Of a stretch of DNA of 64,000 nucleotides, positions 34,155 through 41,055 are shown one piece after another. This DNA comes from Bacteroidales bacterium. Its GTDB lineage: Bacteria; Bacteroidota; Bacteroidia; Bacteroidales; UBA932. How positions within the stretch are numbered: the stretch's first letter is position 1; each line of letters begins with the position of its first letter. The translations under genes were made by a program, and so were the position numbers. The notes under the pieces were generated by a model. The model was not told the origin of the DNA. It made no database searches and saw only the letters and a program-made list of their open reading frames with translations. Location of the stretch: the NCBI GenBank assembly GCA_017962235.1, contig JAGCVS010000014.1, positions 1 to 64,000 of the forward strand, in the 5' to 3' direction.

Positions 34155-35990
34155 ATGAATCATAAAGTAATTGATGCTAAGGATGTTGTGATTCGCTTCT
34201 GCGGTGACTCCGGCGATGGCATGCAGCTTACCGGCACCCTGTTCGCAGATGCCTCTGCGCTTTACGGCAACGAGATTTCAACATTCCCTGACTATCCGGC
34301 AGAGATACGCGCCCCGCAGGGCACTGTCTCCGGTGTTTCCGGCTTCCAGGTGCACTTTGGCAGCGAAGGGGTCAACACCCCCGGCGACTACTGCGACGTG
34401 CTGGTGGCCATGAACCCCGCCGCCCTCAAGGCCAACGCCAAGTGGGCCAAGAGCACCGCTACCATCATTGTGGATGTGGATTCCTTTACCGAGGCGCTGC
34501 TCAAGAAGGCAGGATTCGCAACGGACGACCCCGCAACCGAGCTTCATATTGAGGACCGCAACATAATCTGGGCCCCCATCACAAGCCTCACCAAAGAGAG
34601 TCTGGCAGACAGCGGCCTGGATCCCAAGTCGATACTCCGCTCCAAGAACATGTTCACCCTGGGTATGTGCTTCTACCTGTTCAACAGGCCGCTGGATTAT
34701 ACCTACGCATATCTGGAGAAGAAGTTCGGCAAGAAGAAACCGCAGCTGGTAGAGCCCAACAAGAAGGTGCTGTTCGACGGCTTCAACTATGCAGCCAACA
34801 TCCAGGCGATTGCCAACACCTATACCGTGGCCCCCGCCGATCTGCCCAAGGGCACTTACCGCAACATCAACGGCAACCAGGCAGTGGCCTGGGGTCTGAT
34901 TGCAGCGGCAGAGAAGGCGGGCCTGCAGCTTTTCTGCGGCTCGTATCCCATAACCCCCGCCACTGCGATTCTGGAAGAGCTGGCTCTTCACAAGAATCTT
35001 AACGTCAAGACCATGCAGGCGGAGGACGAGATTGCCGGCATCTGCACAGCCATCGGTGCGGCCTACGGCGGCGCTCTGGCTGTAACCACAACCTCCGGCC
35101 CCGGCCTCAGCCTCAAGAGCGAGGCGATGGGTCTGGCAGTTATCACAGAGCTCCCGCTGGTGATTGTGGATGTGCAGCGCAGCGGCCCCTCCACCGGTAT
35201 CCCCACCAAGACAGAGCAGACAGATCTGGCGCAGGCGCTCTACGGACGCAACGGCGAATGCCCCATCTGCATTGTGGCGGCACATTCTCCGTCCAACTGT
35301 TTTGACGCCGCCTTCACCGCCGCCAAACTGGCGCTGGAGCACATGATGCCAGTAATCCTTCTCACAGAGGGCTTCCTGGGCAACGGCAGCGAGCCGTGGA
35401 GAATCCCCTCCATGAAAGATTATCCCGCAATCAAGCCGCCGATTATCGATAGCTGCGAGGGTGCGTTCAAACCGTTCGAGCGCGACCCCAAGACATTCGT
35501 CCGCAAATGGGCCATCCCCGGCAAGGCGGGTCTGGAGCACCGCGTGGGCGGTTTGGAGAAGAACCCAGTGGGCACGATTTCTTCCGATCCTGAGAACCAT
35601 GCCTTCATGGTTGCCCAGCGCGCCGCAAAGGTGGCCGCCGTGGCAGACGGCCTCCCCGAACTTGAGGTTGTGGGCGAGGCTGACGGCGATTTGCTGTTGG
35701 TGGGCTGGGGCGGTACCTTTGGCCATCTGTTCACCGCTGCCAAGCAACTGCAGGCAGAGGGCAAAAAGGTATCTCTGGCTCATTTCGATTATATCAACCC
35801 GCTGCCCAAGAACACCGCAGAGGTCTTCAAGAATTTCAAGAAGATTATGGTGTGCGAGCTCAACGCCGGCCAGTTTGCAGATTATCTGCGCGCCCGTCTG
35901 CCTGAGTTCAAGTATCAGCAGTTCAACAAGGTACAGGGTCAGCCCTTCATAGTTGAAGAGATTGTGGACGCTGCCAAAGCACAATTATAG
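34155..35990 (+). CDS. korA: 2-oxoacid:acceptor oxidoreductase, fused gamma-alpha subunit
   Basis: 611 residues. N-terminal gamma domain (VIRFCGDSGDGMQLTGTLFA ... PDYPAEIRAPQGTVSGVSGFQV) joined to the alpha domain (NQAVAWGLIAAAEKAGLQLFCGSYPITPATAILEELA; TTTSGPGLSLKSEAMGLAVITELPLVIVDVQRSGPSTGIPTKTEQTDL). With the beta subunit next door it forms a ferredoxin-linked 2-oxoacid (probably 2-oxoglutarate) synthase that oxidatively decarboxylates to an acyl-CoA, an oxygen-sensitive reaction fitting an anaerobe. No separate delta (ferredoxin) gene is adjacent. Confidence 0.94.
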   Translation: MNHKVIDAKDVVIRFCGDSGDGMQLTGTLFADASALYGNEISTFPDYPAEIRAPQGTVSGVSGFQVHFGSEGVNTPGDYCDVLVAMNPAALKANAKWAKSTATIIVDVDSFTEALLKKAGFATDDPATELHIEDRNIIWAPITSLTKESLADSGLDPKSILRSKNMFTLGMCFYLFNRPLDYTYAYLEKKFGKKKPQLVEPNKKVLFDGFNYAANIQAIANTYTVAPADLPKGTYRNINGNQAVAWGLIAAAEKAGLQLFCGSYPITPATAILEELALHKNLNVKTMQAEDEIAGICTAIGAAYGGALAVTTTSGPGLSLKSEAMGLAVITELPLVIVDVQRSGPSTGIPTKTEQTDLAQALYGRNGECPICIVAAHSPSNCFDAAFTAAKLALEHMMPVILLTEGFLGNGSEPWRIPSMKDYPAIKPPIIDSCEGAFKPFERDPKTFVRKWAIPGKAGLEHRVGGLEKNPVGTISSDPENHAFMVAQRAAKVAAVADGLPELEVVGEADGDLLLVGWGGTFGHLFTAAKQLQAEGKKVSLAHFDYINPLPKNTAEVFKNFKKIMVCELNAGQFADYLRARLPEFKYQQFNKVQGQPFIVEEIVDAAKAQL

Positions 35991-36001
35991 GAGGTTCCGT
36001 C

Positions 36002-37015
36002 ATGAGTTATACAGCACAAGATTTCAAGAGTAATCAGGAAGTTCGCTGGTGCCCCGGCTGCGGAGACCATGCGGTTCTGGCTGCATTGCAGCGTGCGCTC
36101 CCTTCTGTAAGCGAGTCGCTGAATCTTCCCAAAGAGAAATTCGTGGTAGTATCGGGTATCGGCTGTTCCAGCCGTCTGCCGTACTACATGGATACCTTCG
36201 GCTTTCACGGTATCCACGGCCGCGCCACGGCCCTTTCCACCGGCCTTAAGGTGGCCCGTCCGGAGCTTTCCGTATGGCAGGCTTGCGGTGACGGTGACGC
36301 CCTCGCCATCGGCGGCAATCACTTCATACACGCCATCCGCCGTAATGTAGATTTGAACATCATCCTCTTCAACAACCAGATATACGGCCTCACCAAGGGT
36401 CAGTACAGCCCCACGTCAAAGTTTGGCGCCATCACCAAGACGTCGCCATACGGCACCGTGGAGAATCCGTTCACCCCGGGCCAGCTGGTGCTGGGTGCGC
36501 GCGGTACCTTCTTCGCCCGCGGCCTGGACGTGGAGATGAAGACCAACCAGGAGATATTCCTGGCCGCAGCGCTTCACAAGGGGGCGTCGGTGTGCGAGAT
36601 GCTGGTCAACTGTATGATATTCAACGACGGCGCTCACGCTGCAATCTCTGCGCGTGAGGTGCGTGCCGATAAGACCATCACCCTGCGCGACGGCGAGAAG
36701 ATGATATTCGGCGCCAACAACGACAAGGGCATCGTGCTCGAGAACGGCGCGCTGAAGGCTGTCACAATAGGGCAGGACGGCTATACCATGGATGATATCC
36801 TGGTGCACAACGCCGGCACCCGCGACACCTTCCTGCACAGCATGCTCATAGACATGAAGGGCGACCTGCCCGTGGCTCTGGGCGTAATCCGCAACGTAGA
36901 GGATTCTACCTACGATGAGAATGTGGAGAAACAGCTGCAGGACGTAACTGCTGCCGCCAAGGTGCATTCAGTGGACGAGCTGCTGCACAGCGGCTCCACC
37001 TGGGAGGTGAAATAA
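36002..37015 (+). CDS. korB: 2-oxoacid:acceptor oxidoreductase, beta subunit
   Basis: 337 residues. Binds thiamine diphosphate and carries out the decarboxylation: WCPGCGDHAVLAALQRAL, GIGCSSRLPYYMDTFGFHGIHGRATALSTGLK, CGDGDALAIGGNHFIHAIRRN and LFNNQIYGLTKGQYSPTS. A strong Shine-Dalgarno AGGAGG stands about ten bases before the ATG, unusual for this phylum where such sites are mostly absent. Starts 11 bases after korA; ends directly against the convergent folP. Confidence 0.95.
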   Translation: MSYTAQDFKSNQEVRWCPGCGDHAVLAALQRALPSVSESLNLPKEKFVVVSGIGCSSRLPYYMDTFGFHGIHGRATALSTGLKVARPELSVWQACGDGDALAIGGNHFIHAIRRNVDLNIILFNNQIYGLTKGQYSPTSKFGAITKTSPYGTVENPFTPGQLVLGARGTFFARGLDVEMKTNQEIFLAAALHKGASVCEMLVNCMIFNDGAHAAISAREVRADKTITLRDGEKMIFGANNDKGIVLENGALKAVTIGQDGYTMDDILVHNAGTRDTFLHSMLIDMKGDLPVALGVIRNVEDSTYDENVEKQLQDVTAAAKVHSVDELLHSGSTWEVK

Positions 37016-37825
37016 TCAAATGTCATGGACGCGGAGCCATGTAGCGCCGCGCTCTACAGCAATTTTCTGAAGACGTCGGGTCTCCGCAAGGGTCCCGGCG
37101 TCTTCCGGTTTTGTACCCTGACGTTCATAGGTCATGCGTTTACGGGAGATGCCGGCCAGTATCTCGCGGCCAAAGCACAGCAGTTCGTCCTGACGGTCCA
37201 GCAACTCCAGATTCTGCTCCACGTCCTTGCCAAAGCCGTAGCCCGGGTCCAGAATCCAGTTGCCGATTCCAGCCGTAGCAGCCCGCTTCTCAAACGCGCG
37301 GAAGAAGCGCTTCACATTGTCCACAACGTTCTCGTTCTCCTTTTTTCGTATTATCATCCGGCGCCGCTGCCCGGCAATCGCCGGCGGGTTGAGGTTATGC
37401 ATTGCGATATACGGCAGCTTCAGCTTGGCCACTAGTGGCAGCAAAGCTGCATCTGACTGCCCGGCGGTGATATCATTCACGATGAACGGCCCGATAATGT
37501 CGTAGGCCCGCTTAACTATCTCAGAAGAGAAAGTGTCGATGGAAAAACGGATGCCGGTGCGCCCCGGTTCTCCCGGTCGGCTGTTGAGATATCGTTCTCT
37601 GATAATCTTCAGCATCGGCTCCAGTCTCTGCCATTCTTCAGCCACGCCTGGATATACGCTCCCCGGCCGCGAAGAACATGCCCCGATGTCCACCACATCC
37701 GCACCGTCAGCAAACAACTTCTCCACCCGCGTACAAAACTCCCCCACAGAAGACACCCTGCTCCCGTTGTAAAAAGAATCGCCATTAATATTCACGATTC
37801 CCATTATCTTCTCCGAAGTGCTCAT
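37016..37825 (-). CDS. folP: Dihydropteroate synthase
   Basis: 269 residues. Condenses p-aminobenzoate with dihydropterin diphosphate in folate synthesis. Family landmarks: IMGIVNINGDSFYNGSRVSS (usual form is NVTPDSF), ADVVDIGACSSRPGS, FSIDTFSSEIVKRAYD, IVNDITAG, NWILDPGYGFGKDVEQNLELL and GISRKRM. The slightly altered first motif (NINGDSF) is common in Bacteroidota. The antitoxin gene ends 13 bases upstream of its start. Confidence 0.93.
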   Translation of the reverse strand: MSTSEKIMGIVNINGDSFYNGSRVSSVGEFCTRVEKLFADGADVVDIGACSSRPGSVYPGVAEEWQRLEPMLKIIRERYLNSRPGEPGRTGIRFSIDTFSSEIVKRAYDIIGPFIVNDITAGQSDAALLPLVAKLKLPYIAMHNLNPPAIAGQRRRMIIRKKENENVVDNVKRFFRAFEKRAATAGIGNWILDPGYGFGKDVEQNLELLDRQDELLCFGREILAGISRKRMTYERQGTKPEDAGTLAETRRLQKIAVERGATWLRVHDI

Positions 37826-37837
37826 ATGCGAATCCGT

Positions 37838-38149
37838 TTAAGCTACCAGTTCAAGATGCAGCCCCACCGCCTCCGCCATCAGCATAAAAGTGGATAGCTG
37901 GACATCAGTAGATCCGCGTTCCACAAGGGCAACGTATTCCCGCTTCTTGCCAATCTTATCCGCTACAGCTTGCTGCGTGAGCCCTGCACGCTTTCGCGCA
38001 TCCTTCAGACACTCCGCAAAATACCACGCCCTGGCCTTCGCCTCAAACTCCCTTCTGGACGCCGAACCCACAGGCCCGTACTTCTTATCCAGATGTTCGT
38101 CAAAAGATATCGGTTTTAAGAGGCTCTCTCTGCTATTATTAGTTTCCAT
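37838..38149 (-). CDS. XRE-family antitoxin (HigA-like)
   Basis: 103 residues from ATG 38149. The C-terminal half is a helix-turn-helix of the XRE class (AECLKDARKRAGLTQQAVADKIGKKREYVALVERGSTDVQLSTFMLMAEAVGLHLELV). The N-terminal part (SFDEHLDKKYGPVGSASRREFEAKARAWYFAECL) matches the arrangement of HigA-like antitoxins paired with RelE/HigB toxins in Bacteroidota. Its start overlaps the toxin stop by 11 bases. The 18-bp palindrome at 38366-38383 is a likely operator for it. Confidence 0.88.
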   Translation of the reverse strand: METNNSRESLLKPISFDEHLDKKYGPVGSASRREFEAKARAWYFAECLKDARKRAGLTQQAVADKIGKKREYVALVERGSTDVQLSTFMLMAEAVGLHLELVA

Positions 38150-38360
38150 AATACTTTGTTTTAATCCTATCTGCAATTCCAATTTGCTTTTTGTAGTCTT
38201 TAGTAGATTTCTTTAAGAAACCGTTGATAAGAAGTACTTCGTTTGACTCCATAAAACTGCGGCTGTCAACTGTAAACAAAATGACTCTGTACTCATCCCC
38301 TACAGATACCCGCATCTCATAGTAATCAGTCTTCTCAAGCGTACTGTGCACTTTTCTCAT
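38139..38360 (-). CDS. RelE/HigB-like toxin, apparently N-terminally shortened
   Basis: 73 residues. The visible part (YYEMRVSVGDEYRVILFTVDS then VLLINGFLKKSTKDYKKQIGIADRIKTKYYG) is the C-terminal two thirds of a RelE/HigB mRNA interferase, including the E-x-R-x-x-x-x-x-E-Y-R-V core and the F-x-K-K segment. Family members are usually 100-115 residues and begin with two helices that are missing here; two in-frame TAA codons lie about 20 bases upstream of the ATG. It may be a decayed toxin kept with its antitoxin, or a short natural form. The -7 promoter box sits one base from the ATG. Confidence 0.72.
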   Translation of the reverse strand: MRKVHSTLEKTDYYEMRVSVGDEYRVILFTVDSRSFMESNEVLLINGFLKKSTKDYKKQIGIADRIKTKYYGN

Positions 38361-38361
38361 G

Positions 38362-38383
38362 CAAATGTAATAAATTTATTACA
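38362..38383 (-). promoter_or_regulatory. Operator palindrome overlapping the toxin-antitoxin promoter
   Basis: TGTAATAAATTTATTACA (38366-38383) is a perfect 18-bp palindrome. It overlaps a minus-strand -7 box TACATTTG (38369-38362), so a repressor dimer bound here would block RNA polymerase. The natural candidate is the XRE antitoxin two genes downstream, alone or with the toxin. If the box is used, transcription would begin at or just inside the annotated toxin start codon. Confidence 0.65.
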
Positions 38384-38528
38384 ACAAACAAATAAACTTC
38401 TGCCACCAAATATCACGAACAATCATCTCCAAAACGGAAATGTTCATACTTTCTGCCGATTCGTGTCTGTTTTCAAAGTGACCACTGCGATAACCCTCTG
38501 GAACTTAATCCGTACACAATAGCCTCGG

Positions 38529-38560
38529 TTGCTTTTCAAAAAAGAAAAAATGTACATTTG
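38529..38560 (+). promoter_or_regulatory. Upstream promoter of unknown target
   Basis: TTG (38529-38531), 21 bases, TACATTTG (38553-38560). Good match to the Bacteroidota consensus, about 160 bases before tmk. It would give tmk a long leader or produce a small RNA ending before the second promoter. Confidence 0.5.
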
Positions 38561-38660
38561 CGAAAGCCTGGCAACTGGCAGACATATAGTTATACTTATC
38601 AGTTTGACGGAAAGTATCGCATAGAATCGATGCTCTTCCCTAATCTTGTTCGATTCCCTC

Positions 38661-38691
38661 TTGACATCCGTGCGAAGTTGTATTATATTTG
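38661..38691 (+). promoter_or_regulatory. Promoter of tmk
   Basis: TTGAC (38661-38665) and TATATTTG (38684-38691) with 20 bases between the TTG and the -7 box. The ATG of tmk is 28 bases downstream. Both elements fit the phylum consensus. Confidence 0.65.
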
Positions 38692-38718
38692 CACTAGTAC
38701 ACTAAAAGCGACAGGTAT

Positions 38719-39387
38719 ATGCTAATAGTTCTGGAAGGTCTTGACGGGGCGGGGAAGTCCACACAGCTTAAGATGCTGTGCAGTTATTTGGAGCAGAGCG
38801 GGCGAAAGCTCAAGTATCTTCATTTTCCCAGATATGAGGCGGCGCCGTTTGGCGATATGATTTCCAACTTTCTGAAGGGGGAGTATGGTGATAATGAGCA
38901 GGTGCATCCGCAGCTGGTGGCGTTGCTTTTTGCGGAGGATCGGCACGCAGCGGCAGAACAGATAAACGGCTGGTTGGATGAAGGCTATACGGTGGTGCTG
39001 GACCGCTACGTGTACAGCAACATCGCCTTCCAGACGGCGAAAGTGAAGGATCCGGAAAAGGCTAAGAATCTGCGCGAGTGGATTTTCGATCTGGAATACA
39101 ATACTTTCAAGATTCCCAAGCCAGACCTGAACCTCTTCCTGGACGTCCCCATCGACTTTGTGGAGAGTGAACTCAGGCACGAGCGCAGCGGCAGCGACCG
39201 CGACTATCTGGAAGGGAAGCAGGATATCCACGAGGCCGACATCGAATTCCAGAAGAAGGTACGCGCCGTGTACCGCGAGTGCTGTGAGAAAGACAGCAAC
39301 TTCATAAGGATAGACTGCGCCGACCCCGAAACGGGCGCAATCCTGCCGCCTCAGCCCATCTTTGAAATGATCAAGCGCAAATTATGA
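38719..39387 (+). CDS. tmk: Thymidylate kinase
   Basis: 222 residues. Phosphorylates dTMP to dTDP. P-loop LEGLDGAGKSTQLK at residues 5-18, the DR-Y motif VVLDRYVYSNIAFQ, and a lid region LRHERSGSDRDYLEGKQDIHE. Somewhat longer than E. coli Tmk. Overlaps the next gene by four bases. Confidence 0.95.
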   Translation: MLIVLEGLDGAGKSTQLKMLCSYLEQSGRKLKYLHFPRYEAAPFGDMISNFLKGEYGDNEQVHPQLVALLFAEDRHAAAEQINGWLDEGYTVVLDRYVYSNIAFQTAKVKDPEKAKNLREWIFDLEYNTFKIPKPDLNLFLDVPIDFVESELRHERSGSDRDYLEGKQDIHEADIEFQKKVRAVYRECCEKDSNFIRIDCADPETGAILPPQPIFEMIKRKL

Positions 39388-40580
39388 AGCATCTGGCGCG
39401 CTTCTGCAGGCTGATAGCAGGCCTGGTATTCATATGCTCCGGCTTCCTCAAGCTGTTGTCTCCGGTGGGCACATCCTTGATAATCAAGGAGTATCTCACC
39501 GCGTTCCATCTGGGCTTCATGGCACCGGCAGCGATGGTATTGGGCATCGCCCTCGCATCGCTGGAATTCCTGACGGGCGTGGCGCTGCTGCTCCGGCTGC
39601 GGTTCGCGCACGCCGCGTGGATAGCGCTGGTGCTGATATCGGCCTTCACGCCCCTCACGCTCTATCTGGCGGTGTTCAACCCGATAGCAGACTGCGGCTG
39701 CTTTGGCGAAGCCATCCACCTTACCAATTGGCAAACCTTCTTCAAGAACCTGATACTGCTCCCGTGCACAATAATAATGTTCATCGGCCGGCACAAGGTG
39801 GCGGAGGGGGAGCGTCCCGTGGCGGAATGGATATTCGTGTGCCTGTTTGCCCTGCTGGCGGCGGCCGTGCTGCTCCAGACCTTCCTGTGGGCCCCTCTGG
39901 CGGAATTCACTGCATACAAAGTGGGCAGCGAGATAAAGTCGGCTCCGGTGCAGAGTGTGGCTGAGCAGTACGAGACGGAGTTCAGATACGAGAAGGACGG
40001 CGATGTGCAGACGTTCACTCTGGACAATCTGCCCGATTCTACATGGACCTTTGTGGAGGCGATTACAACCCTTAAAGGGGAGGATGCTGATGCCGCCGAT
40101 TCCGATTTCTTGATAGAGGCGGACGGCGTGGATATCTCGGCGGAACTGCTGGGGCAGCGCAAACTGCTGCTCATGAGCATATATCATCCAGACAAGTTTA
40201 TGCAGCGCCACTCCCTGGATGAGGTTTACCGGATAAAGAAAAAGGCAGACAAGCAGGGGCTTTCGTTTGCCCTGGCCTCATCAGGCATCCTTGAGGGAAT
40301 GCCGGACGAGATTCCGGTGAATCGCGCCGACGTCAAACTGCTGATGACCCTTAACCGGAGCAACGGCGGTGTGACCCTTTTGGACGAAGGGGTGGTTATC
40401 CGCAAGTGGCCCTACGTGCGCGCTGCAAGCGAAAGCGTGAATTTCTGCGGCGATCAGGATCCGGAACTCACGCTGCTGATGACAGTGAACCGGCAGCGGA
40501 TGTCGCTGGGCATAGTACTGGTGGCCTTCATACTGCTCTGTCTGGCCAAATTCCGGGTGTTCTACAAAAAGAAAGAATAA
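39384..40580 (+). CDS. DoxX/MauE-like membrane protein
   Basis: 398 residues. Four membrane helices in the first 160 residues (GLVFICSGFLKLLSPVG; FMAPAAMVLGIALASLEFLTG; AWIALVLISAFTPLTLYLAV; WIFVCLFALLAAAVLL) with the DCGCFGEAI motif seen in MauE/DoxX-type proteins, a soluble middle of about 200 residues that resembles a thioredoxin-like domain without a CxxC, and a last membrane helix near the C terminus. Related proteins are widespread in Bacteroidota next to tmk-type genes; the DCGCFG cysteines may take part in quinone or thiol redox chemistry. Function not established. Confidence 0.8.
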   Translation: MKHLARFCRLIAGLVFICSGFLKLLSPVGTSLIIKEYLTAFHLGFMAPAAMVLGIALASLEFLTGVALLLRLRFAHAAWIALVLISAFTPLTLYLAVFNPIADCGCFGEAIHLTNWQTFFKNLILLPCTIIMFIGRHKVAEGERPVAEWIFVCLFALLAAAVLLQTFLWAPLAEFTAYKVGSEIKSAPVQSVAEQYETEFRYEKDGDVQTFTLDNLPDSTWTFVEAITTLKGEDADAADSDFLIEADGVDISAELLGQRKLLLMSIYHPDKFMQRHSLDEVYRIKKKADKQGLSFALASSGILEGMPDEIPVNRADVKLLMTLNRSNGGVTLLDEGVVIRKWPYVRAASESVNFCGDQDPELTLLMTVNRQRMSLGIVLVAFILLCLAKFRVFYKKKE

Positions 40581-40584
40581 TCTT

Positions 40585-40950
40585 ATGCACATCCGGGGCG
40601 AGTTGGGAAGAAGGGGAGAAGAGGAGGCGGCACGCTACCTGCAAAGGTGCGGGCTGAACCTGGTTGCGCGCAACTGGCGCGCCGGGCACCTTGAAGTCGA
40701 TCTGATTATGGAGGATGCGGCCACCGTGCGCATAGTTGAGGTGAAGACCCTGCACGCCGGCGACGGCTTTGACCCTGCCGACAATGTGACCGGCGACAAG
40801 CGCCGCAAACTGATCAGCGCTGCAAAGAGCTATTATGCCAAGCATCCCACCACCAAAGAGATAAAGTTCGATGTTGTGACGGTGCTGTTCGGAGGGGAGG
40901 AGGCGGTTGAGGTGAACTACCTGCCGGATGCGTTTGACGCGCTGGGTTAG
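40585..40950 (+). CDS. yraN: YraN/UPF0102 nuclease-fold protein
   Basis: 121 residues, standard length. GELGRRGEEEAARYLQRCGLNLVARNWRAGHLEVDLIMEDAATVRIVEVKTL contains the PD-(D/E)XK-like core (E-x-D ... V-E-V-K). Related to Holliday-junction resolvase folds; function in the cell not established. Four bases after the DoxX-like gene. Confidence 0.93.
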   Translation: MHIRGELGRRGEEEAARYLQRCGLNLVARNWRAGHLEVDLIMEDAATVRIVEVKTLHAGDGFDPADNVTGDKRRKLISAAKSYYAKHPTTKEIKFDVVTVLFGGEEAVEVNYLPDAFDALG

Positions 40951-40958
40951 GACACTCA

Positions 40959-40989
40959 GAGGCCGGACCCCTTGCGGATGTCCGGCCTC
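40959..40989. terminator. Ten-bp hairpin between convergent yraN and pcrA
   Basis: GAGGCCGGAC and GTCCGGCCTC form a perfect ten-base-pair stem with an 11-base loop, nine bases after the yraN stop. Neither strand has a U-run after it, so it may work with Rho or as a 3'-end stabiliser rather than as an intrinsic terminator. Confidence 0.5.
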
Positions 40990-41055
40990 CTACCTTAACC
41001 ATAACCTAAACTATGAAAAATTCGATATAGAGAATTGCAAGTTCTGTGCCGCGCC

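Larger units (their letters stand above)
38384..38718. other. Intergenic stretch between toxin-antitoxin pair and tmk
   Basis: About 335 bases without a convincing gene. It is AT-rich, has two plus-strand promoters (38529-38560 and 38661-38691) and a direct repeat CTGGCAA/CTGGCAG near 38570. A 31-codon frame (38630-38725) runs into the tmk start but has no supporting feature. A short untranslated RNA from the first promoter is possible; nothing else is recognised. Confidence 0.4.

Noticed and set aside
34278-35984. A 568-codon minus-strand frame opposite korA
   Set aside because: Shadow frame created by third-position GC bias of korA.
38630-38725. A 31-codon frame overlapping the tmk start
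   Set aside because: No start signal, no conserved feature, and it runs through the tmk promoter; likely chance.
40959-40989. Hairpin after yraN as a standard intrinsic terminator
   Set aside because: No U-run on either strand; listed only as a hairpin of uncertain role.
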